A stretch of DNA of 45,258 bases from Basidiobolus meristosporus CBS 931.73 (GCA_002104905.1 MCFE01000686.1:1-45258), one strand, 5' to 3'. Numbered from the stretch's first letter, positions 1-8,712 are shown. The notes: generated by a model from the letters alone, not told the origin. Program-made: numbers and translations.

Positions 1-137
1 GCTATCTCTATATAAACTCCTTTGAACACTATCAATAAAGCATCAACCTTTTACCGGTTCATCAACTATTCAGATAACCTCTCTGATTCGTATTGGACAT
101 CCTCCGGTCCTCCTCCGCTTGCCCTCGATTCATAACA
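1..137 (+). mobile_element. 3' part of a Ty3/Gypsy LTR, cut by the window edge
   Basis: This is the last 137 bp of the 310-bp LTR seen complete at 41964-42273. It reads in the plus orientation and ends TCATAACA. It includes the TATATAAA and AATAAA motifs and matches the common LTR variant. It is probably the 3' LTR of an element, or a solo LTR, lying to the left. The next bases, ATAT at 138-141, are the likely 4-bp target duplication; the uninterrupted site is at 5361-5370. The LTR ends 11 bp before the tRNA-Arg(ACG) gene. Confidence 0.93.
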
Positions 138-148
138 ATATGCTATAA

Positions 149-221
149 GGGCGTATGGCCAAATGGATAAGGCGCCTGACTACGGATCAGGAGATTCCAG
201 GTTCGATCCCTGGTATGCTCG
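149..221 (+). tRNA. tRNA-Arg-ACG: tRNA-Arg(ACG)
   Basis: A 73-nt cloverleaf. The 7-bp acceptor GGGCGTA/TATGCTC holds with G-U pairs. The anticodon stem CCTGA/TCAGG encloses the loop CTACGGA, giving anticodon ACG (A34, expected to be inosine). The T-loop is TTCGATC and CCA is not encoded. TTTT at 224-227 can end Pol III transcription. An LTR ends 11 bp upstream. Array B has no counterpart. Confidence 0.97.
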
Positions 222-429
222 TTATTTTGCAACCAACATTTTGTAGTCTACAACTATGAGAAAATGTTACATGCAATGAATCAATGAAATACCATTGAAG
301 GAGAGGTCAATTCATCAAGTGTGCCGAGTTCTTAGTCACAAAAGCATAACGTTGGTGAATAAAATATTGGCTTATCTAGCCAAACATAGAGTGTACTTAG
401 TCAAGAACGTATTTAAATTCAAAAAGGTT

Positions 430-501
430 TTCCCCATCGGGGAATCGAACCCCGGCCGTCTCGGTGAGAGCGAGAAATCCTAACCACTGGACCAATGAGG
501 A
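430..501 (-). tRNA. tRNA-Glu-CTC: tRNA-Glu(CTC)
   Basis: A 72-nt gene with acceptor TCCTCAT/ATGGGGA, anticodon loop CTCTCAC (anticodon CTC) and T-loop TTCGATT. A run of T on the minus strand (AAAAA at 421-425) follows as terminator. It differs from the Glu(TTC) gene at 2452 at the wobble base. The spot just upstream of this gene is an integration site in both array families (16194 and 22186). Confidence 0.97.
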
Positions 502-564
502 CTTGTTGATGATACTACTATATGTTTATCTCTTACTGAACTCGCCATAGTAATAGCACTTACC

Positions 565-635
565 TAGGCTTAGTGCAAACCGATTGCTACATTGTGAATC
601 TGGGCGTGTGCCTCCCAGTTGGAATCTTGCATTTT
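565..635 (+). pseudogene. Possible tRNA remnant (His-like anticodon loop)
   Basis: The Glu-Ile spacer holds an A-box-like stretch near 565-575, a 7-nt loop TTGTGAA at 592-598 (would read GTG, His) with 4 of 5 flanking stem pairs, and a B-box-like AGTTGGAATC at 618-627. The T-stem and D-stem are broken and the variable region is too long, so it is at best a decayed gene. Copies occur at 5792 and 11019. The similarity may be chance. Confidence 0.25.
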
Positions 636-795
636 AGACCATCAATTCTATATCAAAACAGTAAGATACTCCGGAAGCAACGCAACTTAAGAGTGTATGT
701 ATTCGCATACCTCGCATACCAAGGGTTAAGAAGTGTGTAAAGTAGATGCCCTTTGCACATTACTAAATAAGCAAATATTTGTATGTTATCGAACA

Positions 796-869
796 GCTCG
801 CATAGCTCAGTTGGTTAGAGCGTGGTGCTAATAACGCCAAGGTCGCAGGTTCGACCCCTGCTGTGAGCA
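796..869 (+). tRNA. tRNA-Ile-AAT: tRNA-Ile(AAT)
   Basis: A 74-nt gene with acceptor GCTCGCA/TGTGAGC, anticodon stem TGGTG/CGCCA, loop CTAATAA (AAT, A34 expected to be inosine) and T-loop TTCGACC. T-runs at about 874-886 follow. The array-B copy has the same tRNA sequence, but its 5' side carries an element insertion at 22699-28076. Confidence 0.97.
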
Positions 870-1042
870 AATTTCCTTTTTCGTTTTTTCCTTGCTAACT
901 CATTTCCCTCAAGTTATCGTCGAAATAGATACATACACAAGTGTACTTTCACAAAGTTGTTGTTTAGTGGCTTTGTTATATTGTATGCTGATAAACACTT
1001 GGTAGAAATATACAGTTTATTCTTTATTTTATCGTAACTAAT

Positions 1043-1114
1043 TCTCAGATAGTATAGTGGTAAGTATCCCCGCCTGTCACGCGGGAGACCCGGGTTCAAT
1101 TCCCGGTCTGAGAG
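1043..1114 (+). tRNA. tRNA-Asp-GTC: tRNA-Asp(GTC), acceptor variant A
   Basis: A 72-nt gene with loop CTGTCAC (GTC), T-loop TTCAATT, discriminator G73, and a TTTTT terminator at 1116-1120. The acceptor is TCTCAGA/TCTGAGA. In array B the fifth pair A-T is G-C (TCTCGGA/TCCGAGA), a two-sided change that keeps pairing. Confidence 0.97.
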
Positions 1115-1290
1115 CTTTTTACATGCCACTCTAAGTATAGTAGTATAGGCAGTAGCAATATTTTATTACTCGATAACCCGTTTATTTGAAAATACATAGA
1201 TAATGTTTTTACAACAGTATTTCTGCCTCATATATATATATATACATGTATGTGCCTCCGTTTGCATCTTGGCCCATAGTTATAGGATAT

Positions 1291-1362
1291 GGATCTTTAC
1301 TGGGAATCGTACCAAAGATTTCACCCACACAAAGAGCGAGTATACCGCCAAATCCTCAAGGC
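1291..1362 (-). pseudogene. Decayed tRNA-Pro (relic of array-B Pro-AGG)
   Basis: It sits between Asp and Ala exactly where array B has an intact tRNA-Pro(AGG) (28983-29054). Ungapped stretches still align, for example GGAAT near 1303, CACCCAC near 1322 and TATACC at 1341-1346, at roughly two thirds identity with two small gaps. The anticodon loop no longer reads AGG and stems are broken. It was probably a working Pro gene in the common ancestor of A and B units. Confidence 0.6.
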
Positions 1363-1473
1363 AATACCACCCTAACAAGATGCACAATACACTATCGGTC
1401 ATTTTACAAAAGTCCTCAAGAATACACCAGTACCTAGCAATATCACCACTACTCCAGAAAGCCTAATATAAAT

Positions 1474-1546
1474 GGGGGTCTAGCTCAGATGGTAGAGCGC
1501 TCGCTTAGCATGCGAGAGGCACTGGGATCGATACCCAGGTCCTCCA
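1474..1546 (+). tRNA. tRNA-Ala-AGC: tRNA-Ala(AGC)
   Basis: A 73-nt gene with anticodon stem CTCGC/GCGAG, loop TTAGCAT (AGC), discriminator A73 and TTTTT at 1547-1551. Two oddities are shared with array B: the sixth acceptor pair is T-T, and the T-loop is ATCGATA rather than the usual TTCGANT, so T54 is lacking and the B box is non-consensus. Conservation across both arrays suggests the gene still works. Confidence 0.95.
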
Positions 1547-1663
1547 TTTTTGCCATGTTGCAGTAAAGAATTTTAATATTTGCAGCAATGCTATTTTCCA
1601 TTCGCTCAAAGCCATTCATTTATATTTATCTCGGGCATCAAAAAACTGTTAAAGTGTGTAAAA

Positions 1664-1735
1664 AGGACGCAGGCGGATTTGAACCACCGACCTATTGATC
1701 TGCAGTCAATTGCTCTACCACTGAGCTATACGTCC
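1664..1735 (-). tRNA. tRNA-Cys-GCA: tRNA-Cys(GCA)
   Basis: A 72-nt gene with acceptor beginning GGACGTA, anticodon loop CTGCAGA (GCA), T-loop TTCAAAT and the U73 discriminator typical of tRNA-Cys. The terminator T-run lies against the 3' end (AAAAA on plus, 1660-1664). About 10 bp on each side is conserved in array B although the rest of the spacers differ. Confidence 0.97.
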
Positions 1736-1859
1736 GTTACTTGGAGGGCTAATATTATACAGATTCACATATCCATGAATGCAACAATGATCTGTCAATC
1801 TCATCAATTGCCGTTTGAAAAGTAAATCGATCAAAAGCGGATCAAGGCAAAAGTATAAG

Positions 1860-1932
1860 CACCCAACGTGGGGGTCGAACCCACAACCTTGAGATTAAGA
1901 GTCTCACGCTCTACCGATTGAGCTAGCCGGGC
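1860..1932 (-). tRNA. tRNA-Lys-CTT: tRNA-Lys(CTT)
   Basis: A 73-nt gene with anticodon loop CTCTTAA (CTT), T-stem GTGGG/CCCAC and T-loop TTCGACC. The terminal acceptor pair is G1-U72 with G73. TTTT on the minus strand (1849-1852) can terminate. The gene is identical in array B. Confidence 0.96.
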
Positions 1933-2209
1933 CACGTGGCTGTATGTGTAAAAGCTTAGTTATATTCCTTTTGTTTGCTTGAAAAGACCTGCGACCATTA
2001 ATGCATAGCATAAAATCATACCACCTATATAGACATATATACTTCATCCCAAGGGATTTTCGAATATCTACGATATTTCACTGTGTGAAACAGACACCCA
2101 GAGCATGGTACTGCATATATTAGGAGAACCTGAGGTATAGAATCACCGCACAATTGTTGTTTTGTAATGCATAGTAACAACACAGAGTAAAAAAAATATC
2201 AAAAGAAAC

Positions 2210-2282
2210 TGCTCCCTGCCAGGATCGAACTGGCGACCTTCAGATTATGAGACTAACGCGCTGCCAACTGCGCTAAGGAAGC
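2210..2282 (-). tRNA. tRNA-Met-CAT: Elongator tRNA-Met(CAT)
   Basis: A 73-nt gene with acceptor GCTTCCT/AGGGAGC, loop CTCATAA (CAT), T-loop TTCGATC and A73. G1-C72 and a normal T-loop separate it from the initiator at 2867. T-runs follow on the minus strand (about 2189-2204). Confidence 0.97.
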
Positions 2283-2451
2283 ATGTATACCGGGGATATC
2301 TTATATCAATATATTACAAGCTCCAGACTATTTTGCGTGATTTAATACCCCACGGTAGGGTAGCAATAATCATTCAGGAGGTACAACATTGTGCCAGCAA
2401 AATTCAAACAACATTAAAAATGAGCCTTTACAACGTAGTTGAATGCAAAAG

Positions 2452-2523
2452 TTCCCCATCGGGGAATCGAACCCCGGCCGTCTCGGTGAAAGCGAGAAAT
2501 CCTAACCACTGGACCAATGAGGA
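2452..2523 (-). tRNA. tRNA-Glu-TTC: tRNA-Glu(TTC)
   Basis: A 72-nt gene with the same body as the Glu(CTC) gene but anticodon loop CTTTCAC (TTC). TTTT on the minus strand at 2447-2450 is the likely terminator. Confidence 0.97.
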
Positions 2524-2866
2524 ATACATGAAAACATTCTAACTACAATGCTGTGTTAATGTGTAAGTGTAATGTTGCACAGCAGTTCGATCGTTAATAC
2601 ATCCCTTTGCTAGGTCTATTTCGCATGATGAAAATTGCACCCTTGGCAGTACAATAAGTTATTGTGTGTGAGTGCTTAGAAGCCTCTGGTCAAGGTAAAG
2701 GCTTCTAGCATATACGGCAAGTTCTTGGGCAAGATTTGATTGCGGATTCTGTAAAGAGAAGCAATAAGTATACATATTCTTCAACTCCTATTTAGTATTC
2801 ACACATTTTCATGGTATAAATGTAATAGCGACACTCATACATTTGAGGAGTCAGCAAAAGATTAGA
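2524..2866. other. Spacer with a 9-bp inverted repeat
   Basis: No gene is recognised. It contains a perfect hairpin: TAGAAGCCT at 2678-2686 and AGGCTTCTA at 2700-2708, with a 13-nt loop. It recurs in the other A units (7905, 13132). I did not find it in the equivalent array-B spacer. Confidence 0.7.
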
Positions 2867-2938
2867 TAGCAGCGAGAGGTTTCGATCCTCCGACCTCGGG
2901 GTTATGAGCCCCGCGCGCTTCCTCTGCGCTACGCTGCT
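2867..2938 (-). tRNA. tRNA-iMet-CAT: Initiator tRNA-Met(CAT)
   Basis: A 72-nt gene with eukaryotic initiator marks: A1-U72, GGG/CCC pairs around loop CTCATAA, and T-loop ATCGAAA (A54, A60). Its 3' end, after CCA addition, is complementary over 12 nt to the primer binding site of the retroelement in this window (TGGTAGCAGCGA at 42275). It is therefore the likely reverse-transcription primer as well as the translation initiator. TTTT on the minus strand (2856-2859) follows. Confidence 0.97.
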
Positions 2939-3179
2939 TTGTTGAATATCTAAGACAAAGACGCCCCTTTGACCCTTTGGTAGGACTGTATTACAATCTG
3001 ATATTTTGACTGTGCCCATGCACGCATACCTCCAGTTTAAATAGTATACAAACTGTAACCATTCAAAAGGGTATGATTCACACCTCTGAAATGGCTCTTC
3101 CTACACAATCCTATAAAACACATGTCAAGCAACAAAAGACTCTTGATGCCGACCAGTAATCAGTACAAAAAGAGAAAGC

Positions 3180-3253
3180 CACCCCCGGTGGGACTCGAAC
3201 CCACAATCCTCAGATTAGAAGTCTGATGCCTTATCCAATTAGGCCACGGGGGC
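3180..3253 (-). tRNA. tRNA-Arg-TCT: tRNA-Arg(TCT)
   Basis: A 74-nt gene with anticodon loop CTTCTAA (TCT), T-stem GTGGG/CCCAC and T-loop TTCGAGT. The acceptor is GCCCCCG/CGGGGGT, so the end pair is G1-U72. It has no recognisable counterpart in array B between initiator Met and Phe. Confidence 0.96.
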
Positions 3254-3412
3254 ATTTCGTTCTTGTTCCCTTTGTTTTGCGTATAGATGTAAACTAAATG
3301 AAGTACTATCCGGTGATTCCCTTGTGACTCTAGTGACTGTATTCTTATGACCGTCCAAATTTCTGCCAAACCTTAGCCAATTTTAAGTAACATTGGCTAA
3401 AAAAATAAAAAT

Positions 3413-3485
3413 TGCCGTCTCTGCGGATCGAACGCAGGACCTTCAGAACTTCAGTCTGACGCTCTCCCAACTGAGCTAAGACGGC
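3413..3485 (-). tRNA. tRNA-Phe-GAA: tRNA-Phe(GAA)
   Basis: A 73-nt intronless gene with acceptor GCCGTCT/AGACGGC, loop CTGAAGT (GAA), T-loop TTCGATC and A73. T-runs follow on the minus strand (AAAAA at 3407-3411). Confidence 0.97.
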
Positions 3486-3723
3486 TATACATTTGCTTGA
3501 ATATTGAGTATGAATTAGTTGGCTAATAGTGTAAGATAGTGTCATCACTACCTTGGGCAAGCCCTGTTTGCCTTAGTATCTGCAATACATCCCGTAGTCA
3601 TGGCATACTCTGGATAATAGTTATTTTAATGAATCGCAGTAACCCGTATGGATTTTGTACTACTTAGCCCCTTTGTAACTACTAAGGAGATATATCTGAT
3701 CAAGATTTGGTTGCAAGCGTATT

Positions 3724-3797
3724 GCTCTTGTGGCGCAATTGGCTAGCGCGTCTGACTGTTAATCAGGAGGTTGGTGGTTCAAGCCCACCCAGGAGCG
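3724..3797 (+). tRNA. tRNA-Asn-GTT: tRNA-Asn(GTT)
   Basis: A 74-nt gene with acceptor GCTCTTG/CAGGAGC, loop CTGTTAA (GTT), T-loop TTCAAGC, G73 and TTTT at 3804-3807. Array B keeps only a broken copy (30635-30708). Confidence 0.97.
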
Positions 3798-4018
3798 ATT
3801 ACCTTTTGCTTGAAGCTTTAGCACTCCCTTTTTTGCCATTCGGCTGGAAACGGGTTAGGAGTCTGGGGTATATTTGTATGTGCCACACACATGTTACTGT
3901 CAACTATCTATTTTAATGAATGTACTTGAATACTGAAGCGAAGAGCTGCACCGCCATTATCCAAGGAGTAAAACTCAAAACTTCTCAGCCAACTAATGTA
4001 GCTGGGACAAAACAAGAC

Positions 4019-4104
4019 TCCGAACACCCGGATTTGAACCAGGGACCTAAAGATTGCTATGGTAACACTACAGTCTTCCGCTCTACCAACTGAGCTATGT
4101 TCGG
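4019..4104 (-). tRNA. tRNA-Tyr-GTA: tRNA-Tyr(GTA) with a 13-nt intron
   Basis: An 86-nt gene that becomes 73 nt after removal of a 13-nt intron at 4055-4067, in the canonical place after position 37. The acceptor CCGAACA/TGTTCGG is fully paired with C1-G72 and A73, as eukaryotic tRNA-Tyr requires. The anticodon is GTA and the T-loop TTCAAAT. It is the only intron-containing tRNA gene in the window, and array B lacks it. Confidence 0.96.
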
Positions 4105-4204
4105 GAGTTCACGGGAGTGGGAACCAATATCAATGATAGACTAGATGTTTCAAATAATTGCAGCATTCCCATACATTCCTTTATAACATCTGGAACGTGA
4201 AAAT

Positions 4205-4287
4205 GGAGAGATGGCCGAGTTGGTCTAAGGCGTCACGTTAAGGCCGTGATCTCTTCGGAGGCGTGGGTTCGAATCCCACTCTCTTCA
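4205..4287 (+). tRNA. tRNA-Leu-AAG: tRNA-Leu(AAG)
   Basis: An 83-nt class II gene with acceptor GGAGAGA/TCTCTTC, anticodon stem TCACG/CGTGA, loop TTAAGGC (AAG), a long variable arm (CTCTTCGGAG), T-loop TTCGAAT and A73. TTTTT at about 4292-4296 ends it. The array-B copy is identical. Confidence 0.96.
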
Positions 4288-4538
4288 TTAGTTTTTGCGC
4301 TCTTCTTTTTCCCGGTATTTCTCTTGACCTTTGGGATGTACACCACCGGTGATCAGGTAGAGCAACAATTTTATGACATGGCCACTTCACTATATGGATA
4401 GCCACTATGATTATGCTCAGTTTAGGCATTGATATGATTGATTTGCCCGCACAGCATTGATGGATATCTTGGCAAATCCCCACGCATACAAAAAAAACCA
4501 GCAGCAGCACCTACATTCAAGTAGAGCCGTTGGCAAAA

Positions 4539-4611
4539 TGCCTTCTGCCGGAATTGAACCAGCGACCTTCTGCTTACTAGGCAGACGCTCTGCCAACTGA
4601 GCCAAGAAGGC
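4539..4611 (-). tRNA. tRNA-Thr-AGT: tRNA-Thr(AGT), variant A
   Basis: A 73-nt gene with acceptor GCCTTCT/AGAAGGC fully paired, loop CTAGTAA (AGT), T-loop TTCAATT and A73. In array B the acceptor reads GCCTCCT, making a C5-A68 mismatch, and the T-loop is TTCGATT. Confidence 0.97.
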
Positions 4612-4720
4612 AATATGTCTGAGCGCACTAGATGGGCTCTATGAGGAAAATACCTAAGCAAGAGTCTTATTCTATAAAGCTATTTGGGGTGATAAACTGA
4701 TGTAGCACCAGAGCCATGAT

Positions 4721-4790
4721 GTCAGAAGGTAGGGCGGCATGATTGTGCGCAACAACGATAGGTTCGAATTGCAGTTGGACATACCCTACG
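4721..4790 (+). pseudogene. tRNA-like remnant in the Thr-Gly spacer
   Basis: The 4612-5178 spacer has no intact gene. Here GTAGGG (4729-4734) and CCCTAC (4784-4789) could form an acceptor-like stem, and GGTTCGAATT at 4761-4770 resembles a B box. No anticodon arm can be read. The same spacer of array B also holds a B-box-bearing remnant (31326-31392), so both may descend from one lost gene. Copies are at 9948 and 15175. Confidence 0.35.
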
Positions 4791-5178
4791 GAGTGGCTAA
4801 CCAGATGATAAACCGTAAGGCGGTTATGCCAAAAGTTTTGGCAGCCAGCAGTGTTGTTTTGAGGGGCAGTTTAGCCTTGATATTTTGCATTGATTAACTA
4901 ACCCTAATCAAAGGAGGAAACATGCACATTCCTGGAGCTTCGGGTATATGACTCGGCCATCCAAGTCCTTTTTCTGTTTTGTCAGCTTTATGGTGAGTAA
5001 GGTAAGAAGCAACACCTGCGTCCAAGCAGGCACATAACTCCTACTCTTGCCATTCCCAGCAAAACAGCAACGATACAGTAAGCCAGATGCAGCTAGCCAA
5101 CAAAAGAATGAAACGTATTATCTCATACGTCAAAGTATTGCTCAAAGAAAGGAAATCGCAAAGACACCTACAGCAAAA

Positions 5179-5249
5179 TGCATACTCGGGGAATCGAACC
5201 CCGGTCTACCGCGTGGCAGGCGGTAATTATACCACTAAACCAAGTATGC
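5179..5249 (-). tRNA. tRNA-Gly-GCC: tRNA-Gly(GCC)
   Basis: A 71-nt gene with acceptor GCATACT/AGTATGC, loop CTGCCAC (GCC), T-loop TTCGATT and A73. A T-run lies just downstream on the minus strand (AAAA at 5175-5178). In array B the upstream side of this gene was hit twice by retroelements. Confidence 0.97.
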
Positions 5250-5375
5250 AATTACAATAGGGGGGCGGAAAGGTAGTTCATGATAACATTCAGGGGAAGC
5301 AGTGCGCAACTTTGGATGTCACCACCAAAGGCTAAAGAGATTCATAGTCTACCAGCTGGCAAGTATATGCTATAA

Positions 5376-5448
5376 GGGCGTATGGCCAAATGGATAAGGC
5401 GCCTGACTACGGATCAGGAGATTCCAGGTTCGATCCCTGGTATGCTCG
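5376..5448 (+). tRNA. tRNA-Arg-ACG: tRNA-Arg(ACG), array A unit 2
   Basis: Same sequence as the gene at 149. Its upstream site is uninterrupted here (AAGTATATGC at 5361-5370). Confidence 0.97.
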
Positions 5449-5656
5449 TTATTTTGCAACCAACATTTTGTAGTCTACAACTATGAGAAAATGTTACATG
5501 CAATGAATCAATGAAATACCATTGAAGGAGAGGTCAATTCATCAAGTGTGCCGAGTTCTTAGTCACAAAAGCATAACGTTGGTGAATAAAATATTGGCTT
5601 ATCTAGCCAAACATAGAGTGTACTTAGTCAAGAACGTATTTAAATTCAAAAAGGTT

Positions 5657-5728
5657 TTCCCCATCGGGGAATCGAACCCCGGCCGTCTCGGTGAGAGCGA
5701 GAAATCCTAACCACTGGACCAATGAGGA
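5657..5728 (-). tRNA. tRNA-Glu-CTC: tRNA-Glu(CTC), array A unit 2
   Basis: Same as 430-501. Confidence 0.97.
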
Positions 5729-6022
5729 CTTGTTGATGATACTACTATATGTTTATCTCTTACTGAACTCGCCATAGTAATAGCACTTACCTAGGCTTAG
5801 TGCAAACCGATTGCTACATTGTGAATCTGGGCGTGTGCCTCCCAGTTGGAATCTTGCATTTTAGACCATCAATTCTATATCAAAACAGTAAGATACTCCG
5901 GAAGCAACGCAACTTAAGAGTGTATGTATTCGCATACCTCGCATACCAAGGGTTAAGAAGTGTGTAAAGTAGATGCCCTTTGCACATTACTAAATAAGCA
6001 AATATTTGTATGTTATCGAACA

Positions 6023-6096
6023 GCTCGCATAGCTCAGTTGGTTAGAGCGTGGTGCTAATAACGCCAAGGTCGCAGGTTCGACCCCTGCTGTGAGCA
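6023..6096 (+). tRNA. tRNA-Ile-AAT: tRNA-Ile(AAT), array A unit 2
   Basis: Same as 796-869. Confidence 0.97.
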
Positions 6097-6269
6097 AATT
6101 TCCTTTTTCGTTTTTTCCTTGCTAACTCATTTCCCTCAAGTTATCGTCGAAATAGATACATACACAAGTGTACTTTCACAAAGTTGTTGTTTAGTGGCTT
6201 TGTTATATTGTATGCTGATAAACACTTGGTAGAAATATACAGTTTATTCTTTATTTTATCGTAACTAAT

Positions 6270-6341
6270 TCTCAGATAGTATAGTGGTAAGTATCCCCGC
6301 CTGTCACGCGGGAGACCCGGGTTCAATTCCCGGTCTGAGAG
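6270..6341 (+). tRNA. tRNA-Asp-GTC: tRNA-Asp(GTC), array A unit 2
   Basis: Same as 1043-1114, acceptor variant A. Confidence 0.97.
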
Positions 6342-6517
6342 CTTTTTACATGCCACTCTAAGTATAGTAGTATAGGCAGTAGCAATATTTTATTACTCGA
6401 TAACCCGTTTATTTGAAAATACATAGATAATGTTTTTACAACAGTATTTCTGCCTCATATATATATATATACATGTATGTGCCTCCGTTTGCATCTTGGC
6501 CCATAGTTATAGGATAT

Positions 6518-6589
6518 GGATCTTTACTGGGAATCGTACCAAAGATTTCACCCACACAAAGAGCGAGTATACCGCCAAATCCTCAAGGC
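6518..6589 (-). pseudogene. Decayed tRNA-Pro, array A unit 2
   Basis: Same relic as 1291-1362. Confidence 0.6.
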
Positions 6590-6700
6590 AATACCACCCT
6601 AACAAGATGCACAATACACTATCGGTCATTTTACAAAAGTCCTCAAGAATACACCAGTACCTAGCAATATCACCACTACTCCAGAAAGCCTAATATAAAT

Positions 6701-6773
6701 GGGGGTCTAGCTCAGATGGTAGAGCGCTCGCTTAGCATGCGAGAGGCACTGGGATCGATACCCAGGTCCTCCA
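6701..6773 (+). tRNA. tRNA-Ala-AGC: tRNA-Ala(AGC), array A unit 2
   Basis: Same as 1474-1546, with the ATCGATA T-loop. Confidence 0.95.
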
Positions 6774-6890
6774 TTTTTGCCATGTTGCAGTAAAGAATTT
6801 TAATATTTGCAGCAATGCTATTTTCCATTCGCTCAAAGCCATTCATTTATATTTATCTCGGGCATCAAAAAACTGTTAAAGTGTGTAAAA

Positions 6891-6962
6891 AGGACGCAGG
6901 CGGATTTGAACCACCGACCTATTGATCTGCAGTCAATTGCTCTACCACTGAGCTATACGTCC
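6891..6962 (-). tRNA. tRNA-Cys-GCA: tRNA-Cys(GCA), array A unit 2
   Basis: Same as 1664-1735. Confidence 0.97.
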
Positions 6963-7086
6963 GTTACTTGGAGGGCTAATATTATACAGATTCACATATC
7001 CATGAATGCAACAATGATCTGTCAATCTCATCAATTGCCGTTTGAAAAGTAAATCGATCAAAAGCGGATCAAGGCAAAAGTATAAG

Positions 7087-7159
7087 CACCCAACGTGGGG
7101 GTCGAACCCACAACCTTGAGATTAAGAGTCTCACGCTCTACCGATTGAGCTAGCCGGGC
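7087..7159 (-). tRNA. tRNA-Lys-CTT: tRNA-Lys(CTT), array A unit 2
   Basis: Same as 1860-1932. Confidence 0.96.
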
Positions 7160-7436
7160 CACGTGGCTGTATGTGTAAAAGCTTAGTTATATTCCTTTTG
7201 TTTGCTTGAAAAGACCTGCGACCATTAATGCATAGCATAAAATCATACCACCTATATAGACATATATACTTCATCCCAAGGGATTTTCGAATATCTACGA
7301 TATTTCACTGTGTGAAACAGACACCCAGAGCATGGTACTGCATATATTAGGAGAACCTGAGGTATAGAATCACCGCACAATTGTTGTTTTGTAATGCATA
7401 GTAACAACACAGAGTAAAAAAAATATCAAAAGAAAC

Positions 7437-7509
7437 TGCTCCCTGCCAGGATCGAACTGGCGACCTTCAGATTATGAGACTAACGCGCTGCCAACTGCGC
7501 TAAGGAAGC
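7437..7509 (-). tRNA. tRNA-Met-CAT: Elongator tRNA-Met(CAT), array A unit 2
   Basis: Same as 2210-2282. Confidence 0.97.
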
Positions 7510-7678
7510 ATGTATACCGGGGATATCTTATATCAATATATTACAAGCTCCAGACTATTTTGCGTGATTTAATACCCCACGGTAGGGTAGCAATAATCAT
7601 TCAGGAGGTACAACATTGTGCCAGCAAAATTCAAACAACATTAAAAATGAGCCTTTACAACGTAGTTGAATGCAAAAG

Positions 7679-7750
7679 TTCCCCATCGGGGAATCGAACC
7701 CCGGCCGTCTCGGTGAAAGCGAGAAATCCTAACCACTGGACCAATGAGGA
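7679..7750 (-). tRNA. tRNA-Glu-TTC: tRNA-Glu(TTC), array A unit 2
   Basis: Same as 2452-2523. Confidence 0.97.
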
Positions 7751-8093
7751 ATACATGAAAACATTCTAACTACAATGCTGTGTTAATGTGTAAGTGTAAT
7801 GTTGCACAGCAGTTCGATCGTTAATACATCCCTTTGCTAGGTCTATTTCGCATGATGAAAATTGCACCCTTGGCAGTACAATAAGTTATTGTGTGTGAGT
7901 GCTTAGAAGCCTCTGGTCAAGGTAAAGGCTTCTAGCATATACGGCAAGTTCTTGGGCAAGATTTGATTGCGGATTCTGTAAAGAGAAGCAATAAGTATAC
8001 ATATTCTTCAACTCCTATTTAGTATTCACACATTTTCATGGTATAAATGTAATAGCGACACTCATACATTTGAGGAGTCAGCAAAAGATTAGA

Positions 8094-8165
8094 TAGCAGC
8101 GAGAGGTTTCGATCCTCCGACCTCGGGGTTATGAGCCCCGCGCGCTTCCTCTGCGCTACGCTGCT
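8094..8165 (-). tRNA. tRNA-iMet-CAT: Initiator tRNA-Met(CAT), array A unit 2
   Basis: Same as 2867-2938. Confidence 0.97.
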
Positions 8166-8406
8166 TTGTTGAATATCTAAGACAAAGACGCCCCTTTGAC
8201 CCTTTGGTAGGACTGTATTACAATCTGATATTTTGACTGTGCCCATGCACGCATACCTCCAGTTTAAATAGTATACAAACTGTAACCATTCAAAAGGGTA
8301 TGATTCACACCTCTGAAATGGCTCTTCCTACACAATCCTATAAAACACATGTCAAGCAACAAAAGACTCTTGATGCCGACCAGTAATCAGTACAAAAAGA
8401 GAAAGC

Positions 8407-8480
8407 CACCCCCGGTGGGACTCGAACCCACAATCCTCAGATTAGAAGTCTGATGCCTTATCCAATTAGGCCACGGGGGC
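8407..8480 (-). tRNA. tRNA-Arg-TCT: tRNA-Arg(TCT), array A unit 2
   Basis: Same as 3180-3253. Confidence 0.96.
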
Positions 8481-8639
8481 ATTTCGTTCTTGTTCCCTTT
8501 GTTTTGCGTATAGATGTAAACTAAATGAAGTACTATCCGGTGATTCCCTTGTGACTCTAGTGACTGTATTCTTATGACCGTCCAAATTTCTGCCAAACCT
8601 TAGCCAATTTTAAGTAACATTGGCTAAAAAAATAAAAAT

Positions 8640-8712
8640 TGCCGTCTCTGCGGATCGAACGCAGGACCTTCAGAACTTCAGTCTGACGCTCTCCCAACTG
8701 AGCTAAGACGGC
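8640..8712 (-). tRNA. tRNA-Phe-GAA: tRNA-Phe(GAA), array A unit 2
   Basis: Same as 3413-3485. Confidence 0.97.

Noticed and set aside
295-483. Short open frames of 60-90 codons throughout the arrays (for example 295-483, 914-1129, 3345-3560)
   Set aside because: They run across tRNA genes, often antisense, and contain translated tRNA pieces. There is no start context or conservation beyond the tRNA, so they are not proteins.
1230-1255. TA-rich microsatellite in the Asp-Ala spacer
   Set aside because: Only about seven TA steps; too short to report as a repeat feature.
5011-5033. Small hairpin CCTGC/GCAGG with CCA in the loop, considered as a tRNA-Trp relic
   Set aside because: Only a 5-bp stem with a 6-nt loop, and no T-arm or B box at the right distance.
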